Shown: in pieces, positions 1-11,440 of the stretch | Layout of the letters: each line of letters opens with the position of its first letter | Numbering within the stretch: the first letter of the stretch is position 1 | Assembly: GCA_026120185.1 (NCBI GenBank) | Contig: JANUWF010001783.1 | Span: 713,001-777,000 of the forward strand | DNA: 64,000 nt | From: Voacanga thouarsii | Lineage: Eukaryota; Streptophyta; Magnoliopsida; Gentianales; Apocynaceae | Reading direction: 5' to 3' | Position numbers and translations under genes: made by a program | Notes under the pieces: generated by a model | Database searches by the model: none | What the model saw: only the letters and a program-made list of their open reading frames with translations | Told to the model about the DNA's origin: nothing

Positions 1-890
1 TCCATCTCTACTGCCTCAAATTCAAATTCTTCTAAGTAAAAATATATTTCAGACTCTTATGATCTATAAACACTTCATACTCGACTCCATATAAATAATG
101 ACGCCATTTCTACAATGTAAAAATAATGGCAGCAGCTCCAAATCATGCATCGAATAATTGACTTCATGAGTCTTCAACTTCCGACAGGCATAAGCTATTA
201 CCTTCCTATCCTACATCAATACTACTCCTAAACCTTCCTTAGATGCATCAATATACAACGCATAGGGTTTATCTCGTTCTAGCAAACTCAGCACCGGGGC
301 CGTCATTAATCTCCACTTCAGCTCTTAGAAATTCTTTTTGCACTTCTCACTCCAGAGAAAGGACACATCTTTTCTCAACAATCTGGTCATAGGCGATGCT
401 AGAGTTGAGAACCCTTTAATAAGCCATCTATAATAGTCGACTAACCCCAAGAAGCTTATGATTTCAATGATGTTTTCGGTTGCTTCCAGTCTAAAACTGC
501 CTCAACTTTTGTTAGGTCCACTTTGATTCTATCCTTGGTCACCACATGGCCAAGAAATGACGTGTTGTCCAGCCAAAATTCAAACTTGCTAAACTTGGCA
601 TAAAGCTTCTACTCTCCCAGCTTTTCTAATACCAGCTTTAGATGCTCTGTATGATCCTCTAGATTCTTAGAATATATAAGTATATCGTCGATAAATACCA
701 TAAACATATCCAAGTATGGTTGAAAAACACGATGCATCAAACCCTTAAACACTGACGATGCATTAGTCACTCCAAAAGGCATCACCACGAACTCCTAGTG
801 GCCATATCTGGTTACAAATGGTATTAGAGCCTAGGTTTAGGCAATTACAAAATGGGTGGATCCAGGGTCTATTAATGCATTAATTGAAAA
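1..890 (-). pseudogene. Ty3/gypsy pol remnant (protease stub, RT, RNase H), element gypsy-1
   Basis: Broken polyprotein of a Ty3/gypsy retrotransposon, read on the minus strand and running off the left edge. The RT active-site stretch [11 protein letters not shown] is readable at about 660-700, followed by the thumb/connection and RNase H regions ([13 protein letters not shown] text near 550). At about 855-890 the protease motif ALIDPGSTH is visible. It passes almost directly into RT text (TRYGH..FVVMPFG) near 840, so most of the protease and the N-terminal half of RT are deleted. Many in-frame stops occur, most densely below 450. It would have copied retroelement RNA in the virus-like particle, but it is dead. 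Its gag, leader, primer site and 5' LTR follow to the right. Confidence 0.85.
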
Positions 891-1079
891 ACATTGGATA
901 GTAAACATACCTTCCACCACTGCTACATCTGCTCCAATTTCCTCTCGGTTAAGAGCAAAAACCTTTACTTTCACTTACGGCTTCTGAGTCCCACTTCCAG
1001 AGGCTCCCTCAATATTAGCTCGAGTAGCTCCCACAGTCTGGGCTGTGTTTCCTTGCCCAATTCGAAGGAGTTTTAGGTA

Positions 1080-2096
1080 ATTGTTTCAAAGATTCATCGG
1101 GTCTCCACAATTATGGCATTTCCTTTCAACTCCTTCAGACCACTAGTTCTTCTCCACATGACCCTTCTTCCCACAATGTCGGTATGACGGGAGATTCAGC
1201 GTAGGACCAGTCGGTGCCGTCCATGCTTACTTTTCTCGGTTCTGCCATTGCTGGTGAGCAGGCCACTTATTGGCTTGCTTCCTTGGGAAGGTCTTGGTAG
1301 TTACCTCGATAGTAAGAAAGGTGTCGGTACTATCCTACTTCGGTCCTCATTCACTGTTCAGGGTCACTGCGTCTACTGCCCCAAAATATGTCGTTGGCGG
1401 AGAAGGTGCTAAATCCCATCTCAGCTCCTGCCTTAAGCCCTTGACAAATTACCTAGTTCGGTTATGCTCGGTATCCACAAATCTCTTGCAATGCTTTGAC
1501 ATCTAAGTGAAACAAGCAGTATACTAAGCCATAATCATGCTTCTTTGCCTTAAATTATGGAACTCGTCTTCCCTTTTCTTCATTATGCATTGAGGGATAT
1601 ATTCCGCTCTGAATGTTTCCACAAAATTAACCCACGTCCAATCTTAATCCATTAGTTTCTAGTCTTCTTGGACTTGCTGCCACCATGCTCAAGCTAGGCC
1701 TCTTAGCCTAAATATAGCAAATTTGACCATCCGCTTCTCAGTGTATTGGAGTGTAGCAAGGATGTCCTCCATATACTCCACCCATTGCTCCACCTTTTGA
1801 TCTTGTTCAGCTTCACCTAAGAAGGTGGGAAGTTGGAATTTTAGAAACCTCTCCAAAGCTTCATCTTCCCCCTTTAGGTTCCTTCGCTCTTACAAAGTTT
1901 GGAGTATCTCGATCATCTTGTGAAATATTTGCCCCATAGTCACATTAGTAGGCTCTTTAGACCTCACTTCCTGCTCAAGTTCATTCTTATTCCCCTAATT
2001 TGGTGAAGAAAGTTGAGTAGCATCATATTATGGAGTCACGTATTCTGCTTCAGGAACCCTTCCAGTGGTTGCTGTTACATGACACTTTTGTGTCAT
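1080..2096 (-). pseudogene. Ty3/gypsy gag remnant, element gypsy-1
   Basis: Gag (capsid/nucleocapsid) relic of gypsy-1. A start codon at 2094-2096 opens a frame broken by several stops. The Retrotrans_gag core is readable around 1650-1850 (FLGEAEQDQKVEQWVEYMED, then a KRMVKFAIFRLRG-like stretch ending in AWW). Near the 3' end two zinc-knuckle relics survive: YRHCGKKGH at about 1160-1190, where the first Cys has become Tyr, and KCHNCGD at about 1105-1130. Gag would assemble the particle and bind element RNA. The order LTR, leader ORF, gag, protease, RT fits a plant gypsy element. It is non-functional. Confidence 0.85.
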
Positions 2097-2360
2097 TCTA
2101 TACCATTGCCTCCAAATAATGAGTTATGCATCAAAATTCAAAATATTTAAATCTAGACATGCATTCACATTCAAACTTGAGTGAAAATATATCAGATACA
2201 AGCTTTGTATATATGATTGCATTTTTCAAGATTGGAGTACACCAAGATACTCTTATTCACAAAAATTTTGAAATAAGGCAATAAACATAAATGAACCCTT
2301 AGTACAGGAGTTTATTGAAAGCAGTAAATAATAGCTTCCTAAACATGAAAAACTTTTTCC

Positions 2361-2870
2361 CTAATCCTCATCAGAATCCTCAGTGTCGGTATCATACAAC
2401 TAACCCCCAATATTCATAGAAAGGTCTATCCTTGTACCATTCACAAATTCACAGTCCATAGGTTCCTTCCTAGGTCTCCTAGAACTCTCCCTAGTTTCAA
2501 CATAGTTGGGTAGGGATACAAAAGAGGGTCTAGGTAGAGATTCATAGTCTATCTCCCCCTAATAATCACTATCAGCAATTAAGTCAATCACAGAGCTAGG
2601 TGGGTTTGGGACATATTCCATATCAATATCTTTACCCTCACTATCAGTGATCAAGTCTATTATAGGTATAGGGGGTGGTTCAATAATTTGAACCTCATCA
2701 TCACTGCTTTCTTCCAAATGTATGACTGGTTGAGGTGCGGGTTGTGTTGCAGGTTGTGGCACTGATAAGTCTTCCACATAGATAGGGATTGATAGATGCC
2801 ATTGCTGCCCCTTCCTTGCGGTTCTATGCATTCTAACCATCCAAGAGCATAAACAACCTAGATTAGTCAA
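2361..2870 (-). pseudogene. Acidic leader ORF with SUMO-interaction-like repeats, between 5' LTR and gag
   Basis: A minus-strand frame of 170 codons starting at ATG 2868-2870 and ending at TAG 2361-2363. It is interrupted by two in-frame TAG codons (2559-2561 and 2400-2402). The uninterrupted first 103 codons carry repeated hydrophobic-plus-acidic modules: VIHLEESSDDE, VQIIEP, IIDLITDSEGKD and VIDLIADSD. The last three resemble SUMO-interacting motifs of the V-I-D-L-x-x-D-S-D kind. The frame also contains a proline/alanine-rich linker and ends in a DTDTEDSDED tail. It lies upstream of gag, just inside the primer-binding site. Both stops could be CAG-to-TAG changes, as expected from decay of methylated DNA. 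I do not recognise a named family. It could be part of an extended Gag or a separate element protein. Confidence 0.55.
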
Positions 2871-2925
2871 AAGATTTTAATCTTAAGTAAACAAAGCAAA
2901 TACTATCAATAATTGCCTAAATCTA

Positions 2926-2938
2926 GGCTCTAATACTA
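2926..2938 (-). promoter_or_regulatory. Primer-binding site of gypsy-1 (tRNA-iMet type)
   Basis: On the minus strand, two bases after the LTR end (..GGTATTACA), reads TAGTATTAGAGCC. This differs at two positions from TGGTATCAGAGCC, the usual complement of the 3' end of plant initiator tRNA-Met. It fixes the LTR boundary and the orientation of the element. Confidence 0.8.
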
Positions 2939-3371
2939 CTTGTAATACCCCACTATCTATGTACCCTATTAGGGCTGGAGATGTCATCCTGTCCATAGGA
3001 CAAGTGGTCTTTATAACCAGGACTCACAACAGAAATGAAAGAAATGAACCAACTTTAGACTTATTACAACCTAAAATAATGCATGAACAATTCTCAAAAT
3101 AAATAAATGTCTGCTAGAATCTCTTTGTGAAACCCCAATCAAAACCAACCTTAGAGTAAGGGGATTGGGATGCATATCATATTTTATTGCATGTTTAAAT
3201 ATATTTTTATATGATTTTATATGCTTTAGATTTGTGTTTGATAGTCTCGAAGGCTTGATTATGTTTATTGAGTAAGAAGGGCAAAATGATAATTTTTGCT
3301 TAAGGTAAAAATAGGAAGATATCTTGATAATTAAATAGGAAAAATATTTTAGAGAGAAAATAAGGGCAAGA

Positions 3372-3437
3372 GTTGTTGTGGTGTAGTGGTTAGAGCTATG
3401 GAATTAATTCTCGAGGTCTTGGGTTCAAATTCCATTA
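3372..3437 (+). other. tRNA-like A-box/B-box module inside solo LTR
   Basis: TGGTGTAGTGG at 3379-3389 resembles a Pol III A box (TRGYNNAGTGG). GGTTCAAATTC at 3422-3432 resembles a B box (GGTTCGANTCC) with two differences. The A-to-B distance is 43 bp, tRNA-like. It is not a functional tRNA gene, as no clean cloverleaf acceptor stem is visible. It sits about 250 bp inside the LTR start. Confidence 0.55.
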
Positions 3438-5066
3438 TTGGATCTTTAACATGATTAAATTTTATTTTTGCTTAGGAAGTGATATTTTCGGCCTTAAGTG
3501 CTTTAGCATAGGGTAGAGGTGTTGTCCTATGGGAGACATGATAGGAGTACTCTAATCCTATTCTTGTGCCCTACTCAAAAATTCCTAAGGGAATTCATTC
3601 CTCCTTGATCTTTAATTTTTTCTAATTCTCAATTCATTAGATTGGACAAATTTGTTCTAGCCAATTTCATTCTAGAAATTTCAGCAAAGTGCTATGGCTT
3701 TGAAGGTTCAAAATGTCTAAGGGAAAGACATCTTATGGACCGAAAATGTGGAAGAGATGGGGAAGGTTCCAAGAGAATTAATTCCCCTAGTGAACCTTCT
3801 AAACTTCACTCTAACTAGGTTCATTTTCCTTCATGTAATGAATTAAAATTTTTCCAACTTCTTGTGCCTTCAAGGTGTCAAAATTCTCAGCCATTATTCC
3901 CTCCCAAATGCTGCTAGAAAATGGACCTTTTGATCAACTTGAAATCTGAAATTTTCTGATTAATTTCAGGCTGCACAAATGTTGTGCAAAACCAGAAAAA
4001 TTTCTGGTTGAAATCACAACTTTGGTGGTCTTCAACCAAACTGTTTTCTTCCAGTTTTCTCCCAGCTCCTTAGCCACGTTTTTCCTCCATGAAGCAGGCT
4101 AGAAACCAGCCACGAAAGACCTCTAAAATCTCTTTCAAACTCTCTGCAACCTGGCTGGAAAATGGCAGCCGAAACTGTCTAGCCTGCTTCAAACTCTCTG
4201 TGCAGTAATTTTCCAGCTTTGTTTCCTATTCCAGCCCTGGCCGAAACTTCATCTTTCTTCTGCACAAACCACTCTTAAACAGCCATGAACTGAACTCTAT
4301 TGTCTTCCCCAAGCTTCTGCATGAAAATCAGACATGGCTGCCTGAAAATATCTCCAACAAATCACTACAATCATGCCTTGATTGGATACCAAAATTCCAG
4401 CAAACTTAATTTAGCAACCTTCCATAAAATGTCCCTCAAACAACCAGACCTTCCCTTCACCATTACACTCATTCTTTTCAGCCACCATTAACCCTCTTCA
4501 ACCAGCTTTCATCCAGCAGAAACACAAAGCAACAATTCGGCCATAGCAGCTTCCAAAAAGCTTCCATTGAACAAAGATATTCTTGCTATATTTTGTTTCC
4601 AATTTGATCTCCAAAAATATTCTTTTAGGATTTTAACAACCAGCCTTTCCTTTTCCTTTCAAACAAGAAAAATCATCTTCCTAAACTACACAAACAATTC
4701 AGCCACTGCACACATACAGAATTTCGGCAGCCACAAACCTGAAATCCCTCCATTCTCTTCAACCTTCAAGCACACATAGAATACCAAGAACACCTACTCC
4801 TTTCTTTCGCCTAATACCTCTCCAAACCACTTCAAAATTCTTTCAAAAATTTCAGATTTCATCTACTCACTGCCGTGAGTCCATCCATACCATTTTTAAC
4901 ATCAAACTCCAAAATCCAACTTACTCTTTTGGATAAAAAATCAGAAATTTTGTAAAGGCTCAAGAACACCTTTAAGATAGGTTTGTTCAAACAACTTCAT
5001 CTACACTAATCTTTGATCTCTAATGAATATATATATGAATAGGCATGCTAATGGACTCTCTCTTCT

Positions 5067-5070
<4 letters not shown>

Positions 5071-5096
<26 letters not shown>
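5071..5096. repeat. (TC)13 microsatellite
   Basis: Perfect TC dinucleotide tract inside the solo LTR. The related LTRs have GA/TC tracts in the matching region. Confidence 0.95.
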
Positions 5097-5097
<1 letters not shown>

Positions 5098-8000
5098 TGA
5101 CCGAACACTCTCTTCTTCTTGGCCGAATGGTTCTTCACCAATGGCCATGCTTTCTTCATCTTCCTTGGACGGATTTAGACATCTAGGAGTTGAGATCCAT
5201 TTGAAACTCCTTCAAGGTACTCATCAATCAAGTAAGCCTTTTCAACCCTCCTTTTAAATTCTAGATTCATGTCTCTAGGATGATATTGGTAGGAGATAGA
5301 TTATGAATAGGATTTAAGTATGTATTGTTGTGATGAGTAGAGATTGAAGCATGAATAAATGTGTGTTTATGATGGAGATGGGATTTATGCATAAGTTGAT
5401 TATCTTGGTTGATTGTATGGTGTTTTTAGGGTTTAATGCATGTTTCCATGTCATAGGTAGTATTTGTGATCAAGTATGCTAGAGATTATGTCATCTATAA
5501 TGAATAGAATTTATATTCATGTATGATTATTGAAGCCATGATTTTGTTTATGCTAGTAGAGGTTGGATCATGCCTTGATAAATTTAGATCTATACTTTTA
5601 TTCATGATTTGGATGATTTGATGAATTAGAGGGAGTATATGTTCATGATTGTGGTTAGCAATAGAAATATGATCATGAACTAGTTGTCCCTAAGCTAATT
5701 TTTATTTCATCAATAAAATATTTAATATTATAATTTTTGCTAGTAAATTCAAAAACCCTAGGAAGGTAGGTTTGGATTATTATATAAGGATATTTTAGTC
5801 AAATAAATGATAGCTTTTAGTTCAAGAAATAAAATATAGAGATATTATATATAATAATAATATCAAATAAAGCCTTTTATATAAATAATCATAATAAGTA
5901 AAAATATTAATTTTGTAAGTCTTATATTCATAAATATCATTAAAATTTATTATCTTTCAATTATTATCTTTTAATCAAAACCCGTTAAAAATTATTTATT
6001 AGCTTTCAATCAAAACCCATTAAAATTTATTTTCAATTAATTTTAGTTAGTAATTATTTTCAAACAATTAATTATTAGTAAATCATTATTTTACCTAATA
6101 CCACCTAGGACTCTTCATCAAATAAACTCTAAATTATTCTTAGCAAGAATTAAACCTTCAACTTATTAGTACCTATTTTCCAAAACACTAAGTATTTTAA
6201 ATATCAAATTCGACTTAGCTTATAAACCTTTTTATTTATTATTTGGCCTTAAAGCTTGGGACACTAGGATCATGGTAGTAGTGAGTTGAGTTAGTCTTAT
6301 TTGTGAAAGTGGATTTTGGCTAGAGTTTGATTGTGATTTATATTTACCCCAGGCGGGGTTGGGTCAGCGATCGAAGATCTTTATTTTATCTCGAGCAAAG
6401 AATCAGGTAAGCTCCTGCATAAAACCTGATTGATATAAAATGTTTATTATGGCAAGTCAAATGTAGAGTGTATGGACACTCATTTCTGTAAAGGCAATTG
6501 AGGATTGACTTCTTTCTTATTTCAGTCAAATGAATTATTTGAAAATCAATAAGTAGATTTACTCAAACTCAAAACTCTTTCTAAAACTGATTTTGACAAA
6601 GACTTTGGAAACCCTTAATTGCCATTTCCATGTGGAACTGTGTTTTGTTCCATTTTCCCAAGTGGGATACGTTACGTTGAGTACTCAATAAGGGTGGACT
6701 GCTAGGGCTAGTCTTTGAGGGGTTAGGGTTAGTCTCTCAGTAGGTGCCCACCTCTGATGGGTGAGTCCTGCCCAGATAAAACGTCAGTCCAGTAGGTCGT
6801 GCCGGTTCAAGCTAGTAGTTTATTTTTCAATCAAGTGACTGCGTTTTGCCGGAATGGACACCCGGTTGTTATTTGGGTATAGAAAAGGAGGAGTATCTTG
6901 CCCGGTAGGCCGATCACCTACCTTTTTGTCAGTCGGCATTTTGACTGGTTATGGGGCCCAACGTGTGGTAACCCATGATCATATCATCTGAGTGGCTAAT
7001 TTTATTGATTATGTATGGTTGAAGAAGCCAAAACATCACTCTTAGTTTTGACTAATGTTTATTACTTACCAGTATTTCTCTTATAAAGATTTTATACTTT
7101 GCATTCACGAACTGTTTTCACTGGACACTCAAAGCACACGCGGACTTACTGGGATTTTTATCTCATCACCCTTTTTACCATGATTTCAGGTCGATTCTAC
7201 TGTGGGGATGAGTAGTTAGATATTGCCATCCTTGGAAGATTTTCTGATATTTGATTTGTGTAATGCTTTGGGGAGTTAAGAGTGGATAATTTTTATTTTG
7301 GATTTAATCTTGGATTTATTCTTGGGTTGTAATAAATTTTAAGTTAAAGTATTATTTTTATTCCGCAATTTTATTTGTATGACCTAGTTATAAAGACCCC
7401 TTATCCTTTGGACGGGACGACATCCCCGGCCCTGGCGGGCCTAGGTAGTGGGATGTTACACTCTCAATATGAAATACATTCAAAAATAAATCTTCAAACA
7501 AAGGCAATCTCTAATCAATAACTTTCACAGCAGGATCGACCTGAAAGCATGGTATAACAGGTGGTGAGACAAAAATCTTAATAAGTCCATATGTGCTTAG
7601 GGTGCTTCAGGTAAAATAGTTCATGTATGCAAGTTGAAAAAACTTTTATAAAAGTAAGTGCTAGCAACTCTCAAATAAATTTCACAAGTGAGAAGTGGTG
7701 TTTTCCTTTCATATGCCATACATTGTCTACAATAAAAGAAACTACTCAAAAGGAGTAGTTATGGCACCACACTTTGGGTACTATAACAAAAGAACATTCA
7801 GGATGCCACACTTTGTGCATATTGACACAAGGTAAGTGTACGGCCTATTGGGTAAGATACTCCTCCATCTCTACACCCAAACTTACCGATTGTCCATTGC
7901 TAGAATAAACAGTCCACTTGATTATACTTGCTAGCTCGGACCCGTATGATCTACAGAACTAGCATCCTATCCGGGAAGAATACACCCCTCAGAGGTGGCC

Positions 8001-9103
8001 ACCTATTGAGAAACTTACCCTAACCCTTCAAAGACTGATCCTAGTATTATACCCTTATTAAGTACTCAACGTTGTATTTGTCCCTTTTGGAAAAAGAAGA
8101 ATTATCCAATGTGTTTTTTGAAATATCAATTATGGTTTTCAAAATTCTTATCAAAGTTGGTTTTAAAAAGGTTTAGCATTTTATGTAAAATTACTTGTTC
8201 AACTTAAAATTGTTTGATTGACTGGAAAAAAAAAAGAAAAATTGTCCATAATTGCATCCATAGTACATTTTCACGTATACATCATGTTTGACTTGCCAAT
8301 GTGATTTTGATCTTCAAATAGCTTCATGCAAGGACCTACCTAATCTCTTGCTTTTTCTAGGTACAATAGCCTTCCAAGATGGCTCAAGGCAAACTAGCCC
8401 CGCCTGAGGTAAATATAGAGTATAAGTCTCAATATCTAGATAACACTTGCTTAAATAAATAACTATTAACCTAACATACTTAAGCTCAACTAGTTACAAC
8501 AACATCTAGTTATGACAACAATGCCTTAAGCTTTAACATTAGTTGATAAAGTACTTTATAGAATAAGATTAATTTAATATGTTAAAATAAAGTAGGTGCT
8601 ATAAATTACAAATAACAAGTTTTAATAATATCTATTTATTAACAAATAATAATAATTGTGAATAATTTTAATAGTAAATAAAATTAGTATTAAGTAATAA
8701 GTACTATTAATAATAAATCTCAAATAATATTAGTAATAAATAATAAATAACATTACTAAAAAATAAATAATACTTATAATAAATAACCAATGATATTAAT
8801 AATACATAATAAATAATGTTAACATTAAATGATAAATTATATTATAACTAACTAATATTCGTAATTATCTATTAACCAATACATAATTTTAAAAATTTTA
8901 GTAAGACAAATAAATAATATAAATTTCAAATAAATTTCTATTATATTAATTAATTCCTATGTATTATTATTTATATTTAATATTGCTTAATAAAAATTAT
9001 TTCTATTTATTTATATAATGAAATAATAATATATGAAGTAATTATTAATTTCTAAAATATTTAATGTAGTCTAAAATTAATAAATTAAATTAAACCATGA
9101 TAC

Positions 9104-9204
<101 letters not shown>

Positions 9205-11382
9205 GTAGTTCTAACAATAATTTTTAATGACCATAGTGAATTACTAGTACCAAAATTTTTATATATTCATACGCACATATATTTAATAAATAACATGTTG
9301 ATTTGCCCAAAAATAGACTTGTATTAACATTACTATTATCTAGTGATTTATTAATAAAAAATAACATTATGAAGGCGTAATCAAACAATGGCAGTATAAT
9401 GTCCATCATACATCAAAACATCCATACTAGAGACATAAAGCCTTTAATCATAATGAACATACAATGATCTTAAAGCATAATCCAACAATAGTTCAAGCCT
9501 CAATATACATTTCAATCTTCATGTCTTAAAATTATTCCCTTCACCCATATACATATCTCCAACCCAACACTATTCATCCAACCCATTAAATCCATCCTCT
9601 AAAGCCTTGAGTTTGAAAATTTAAGGAGAAAGTCATGAAAGAAATACTTGTTTTGATGATCGTTAGTTGAAGATATTGCCTTGTCCAAAGAAGATCCTTG
9701 AGTGCTTGAGGGGTCCTTCCTTAGTTGAAATATGTTTAAGAATGGCCACCAAAGGTTCGGCCAAGAGAGAGAGAGAGAGAAAGGTTAAGATGATAATGAA
9801 ATGGTGTAGAAGAAGTGAAGAAGGTTCAAGGTGATTAAATTTACCTTTTTGATGTTCTTCTTGTTCTTGAACAAAAAGTACGTTTGATCCGAATGAACGA
9901 TCAACTTTGGTGATTTTAGTGTTATGGAGTGGCCTATAAGTGAGTATAGGTTGAATCCTAATTGGTTTGAGAATTCTTGGAGTGATTTAGGATGCATAGA
10001 GGTGATTGAAGGTTGAAGAAGTTCAGTGTGTGTTCTTGGTGTTCTTGAGAACACAAGAGGAAATTGAGAGAAAATGGTTTGTGAGTGTTTGGTGTTTGAT
10101 AGCTGAATGGCCTAACTAAGGGAGGAGTTTCGGTCATCCTAGAGGAAGAGAGAGAGTTCAGCTCTTTTGAATTTCAAATTGAGAAAAGTGTGGAGATGTT
10201 TGAGGTAGAAGATTAGGTAATGGTGTTTTCTTCTTAAAGGTTTCTTGTCCTTCAATGATAGGTGGTTAGACTAGCTATGTTTTGATCACAAAATAAAGGA
10301 TGGTTTCAGTCTTATAGTTAGCCGAAAATGGCTGTATAAGAGTAGAGAAAATTCTGGTTTAATCATCTAGCTAGGTGAGTATTTAATGGAGGAACATCTG
10401 GATTTTAATTTTCAAGTTTGAAAAGTTTTGAATGGAATAAAGATAGGAGTGTTTTGAGGTGTGTTAATGGAGTTCTAATGGCCATGGTTGATGAAAAAGC
10501 TAAGGTGTTATGTCCATGGCTGCAAGATGGCCAAAAATATGAAGATGGATGATGAAGAAATCGGTTCTTGCCTTTGATAGGCAAGCCCAAAAAAAATCTG
10601 GAATTTAAGTTACAAGAACTCTTAGGATTTGGAATAATTTTGAGCAGAATTTTTGAACTACTTTGAAATGGATTCGCAACTGAAATCTAGGAGTGTTTGA
10701 AGGTCCGTTAATGGTGGTTTTCTAGCCACCATCTTGATGAGAAAAGAGGAAAGTTTCGGGTGTTCTTATGCATAAATAGATGGCTCAATATTCATGTCTA
10801 AATCTTTGTAGTTTGCTAGAAAATTTCTGGTTTGGTTTGGCCTTGTTCAAGCTGCGAAATTCCAAGGATTTTCAGCTTTTATCTTTACACAAAATAGTTG
10901 GTTGCTAGCAAGAATTATGTAGGTAATGGTTGCAGCAATTTTCAAAAATCAACTAAGAAGAATTTCTGAAAAAATTTTCAGATTTTAACCAAAACAAGAA
11001 CAAGATAAAAATGGAGTTCTTGGAAGAATAGCTGTAGTGATTTAATTGAAAACCTCTTCCTATTTTCCTTCCTCAAATTCAACCATCCCCCTATCCCCAA
11101 AAGCTGGAATTTTCAAAACTTCTAGCTCAGAATTATCCATGACATTTTATAGAAATAAAAATAATTAAAGAAATATGAGTAGTTTAAATTTAAATAGGTT
11201 AAGACAAGGCTTTCTAAAATAATGGAGACCAAAATTCTTCTAAAATTCCTTTTAGAACAAGATCGCATTGTTAGGACATTACCATTGTATCTTCCCTAAG
11301 ACAACATTCCTAGCTTTAAGAAATGCAAGAAAAGAAAATTTCAAACATTAGTTAGGATAATTAAGAATAAAACTTTGGTGAT

Positions 11383-11440
11383 GGAATTTGAACTCAAGAC
11401 CCTAGAGATTAAATTACAAAACTCTAACCAATTATCCACA
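11383..11440 (-). other. tRNA-like module inside gypsy-1 LTR
   Basis: On the minus strand, TGGATAATTGG (complement of 11428-11438) and GTTCAAATTCC (complement of 11383-11393) take the places of A and B boxes. The module lies about 250 bp from the LTR start at 11687, matching its position in the other giant LTRs. Confidence 0.5.

Larger units (their letters stand above)
3126..7460 (+). mobile_element. Giant solo LTR (Ty3/gypsy), nested in the gypsy-1 LTR
   Basis: Starts TGTGAAACCCC and ends GGGATGTTACA, 4335 bp, with no internal gag/pol. It is flanked by ctctt (3121-3125) and ctctc (7461-7465), a 5-bp target duplication with one mismatch. The interrupted gypsy-1 LTR continues on either side. 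It is the same broad LTR type as the host but in opposite orientation: the region near 7170-7200 (CATGATTTCAGGTCGATTCT) is the reverse complement of 7520-7555. It has a (TC)13 tract at 5071-5096 and a GC-rich end (7410-7450). Short ORFs inside it have no recognisable domain. Confidence 0.85.

Noticed and set aside
3372..3437. Real tRNA gene
   Set aside because: A and B box-like words are present but no paired acceptor stem or anticodon loop could be drawn; kept only as a tRNA-like module.
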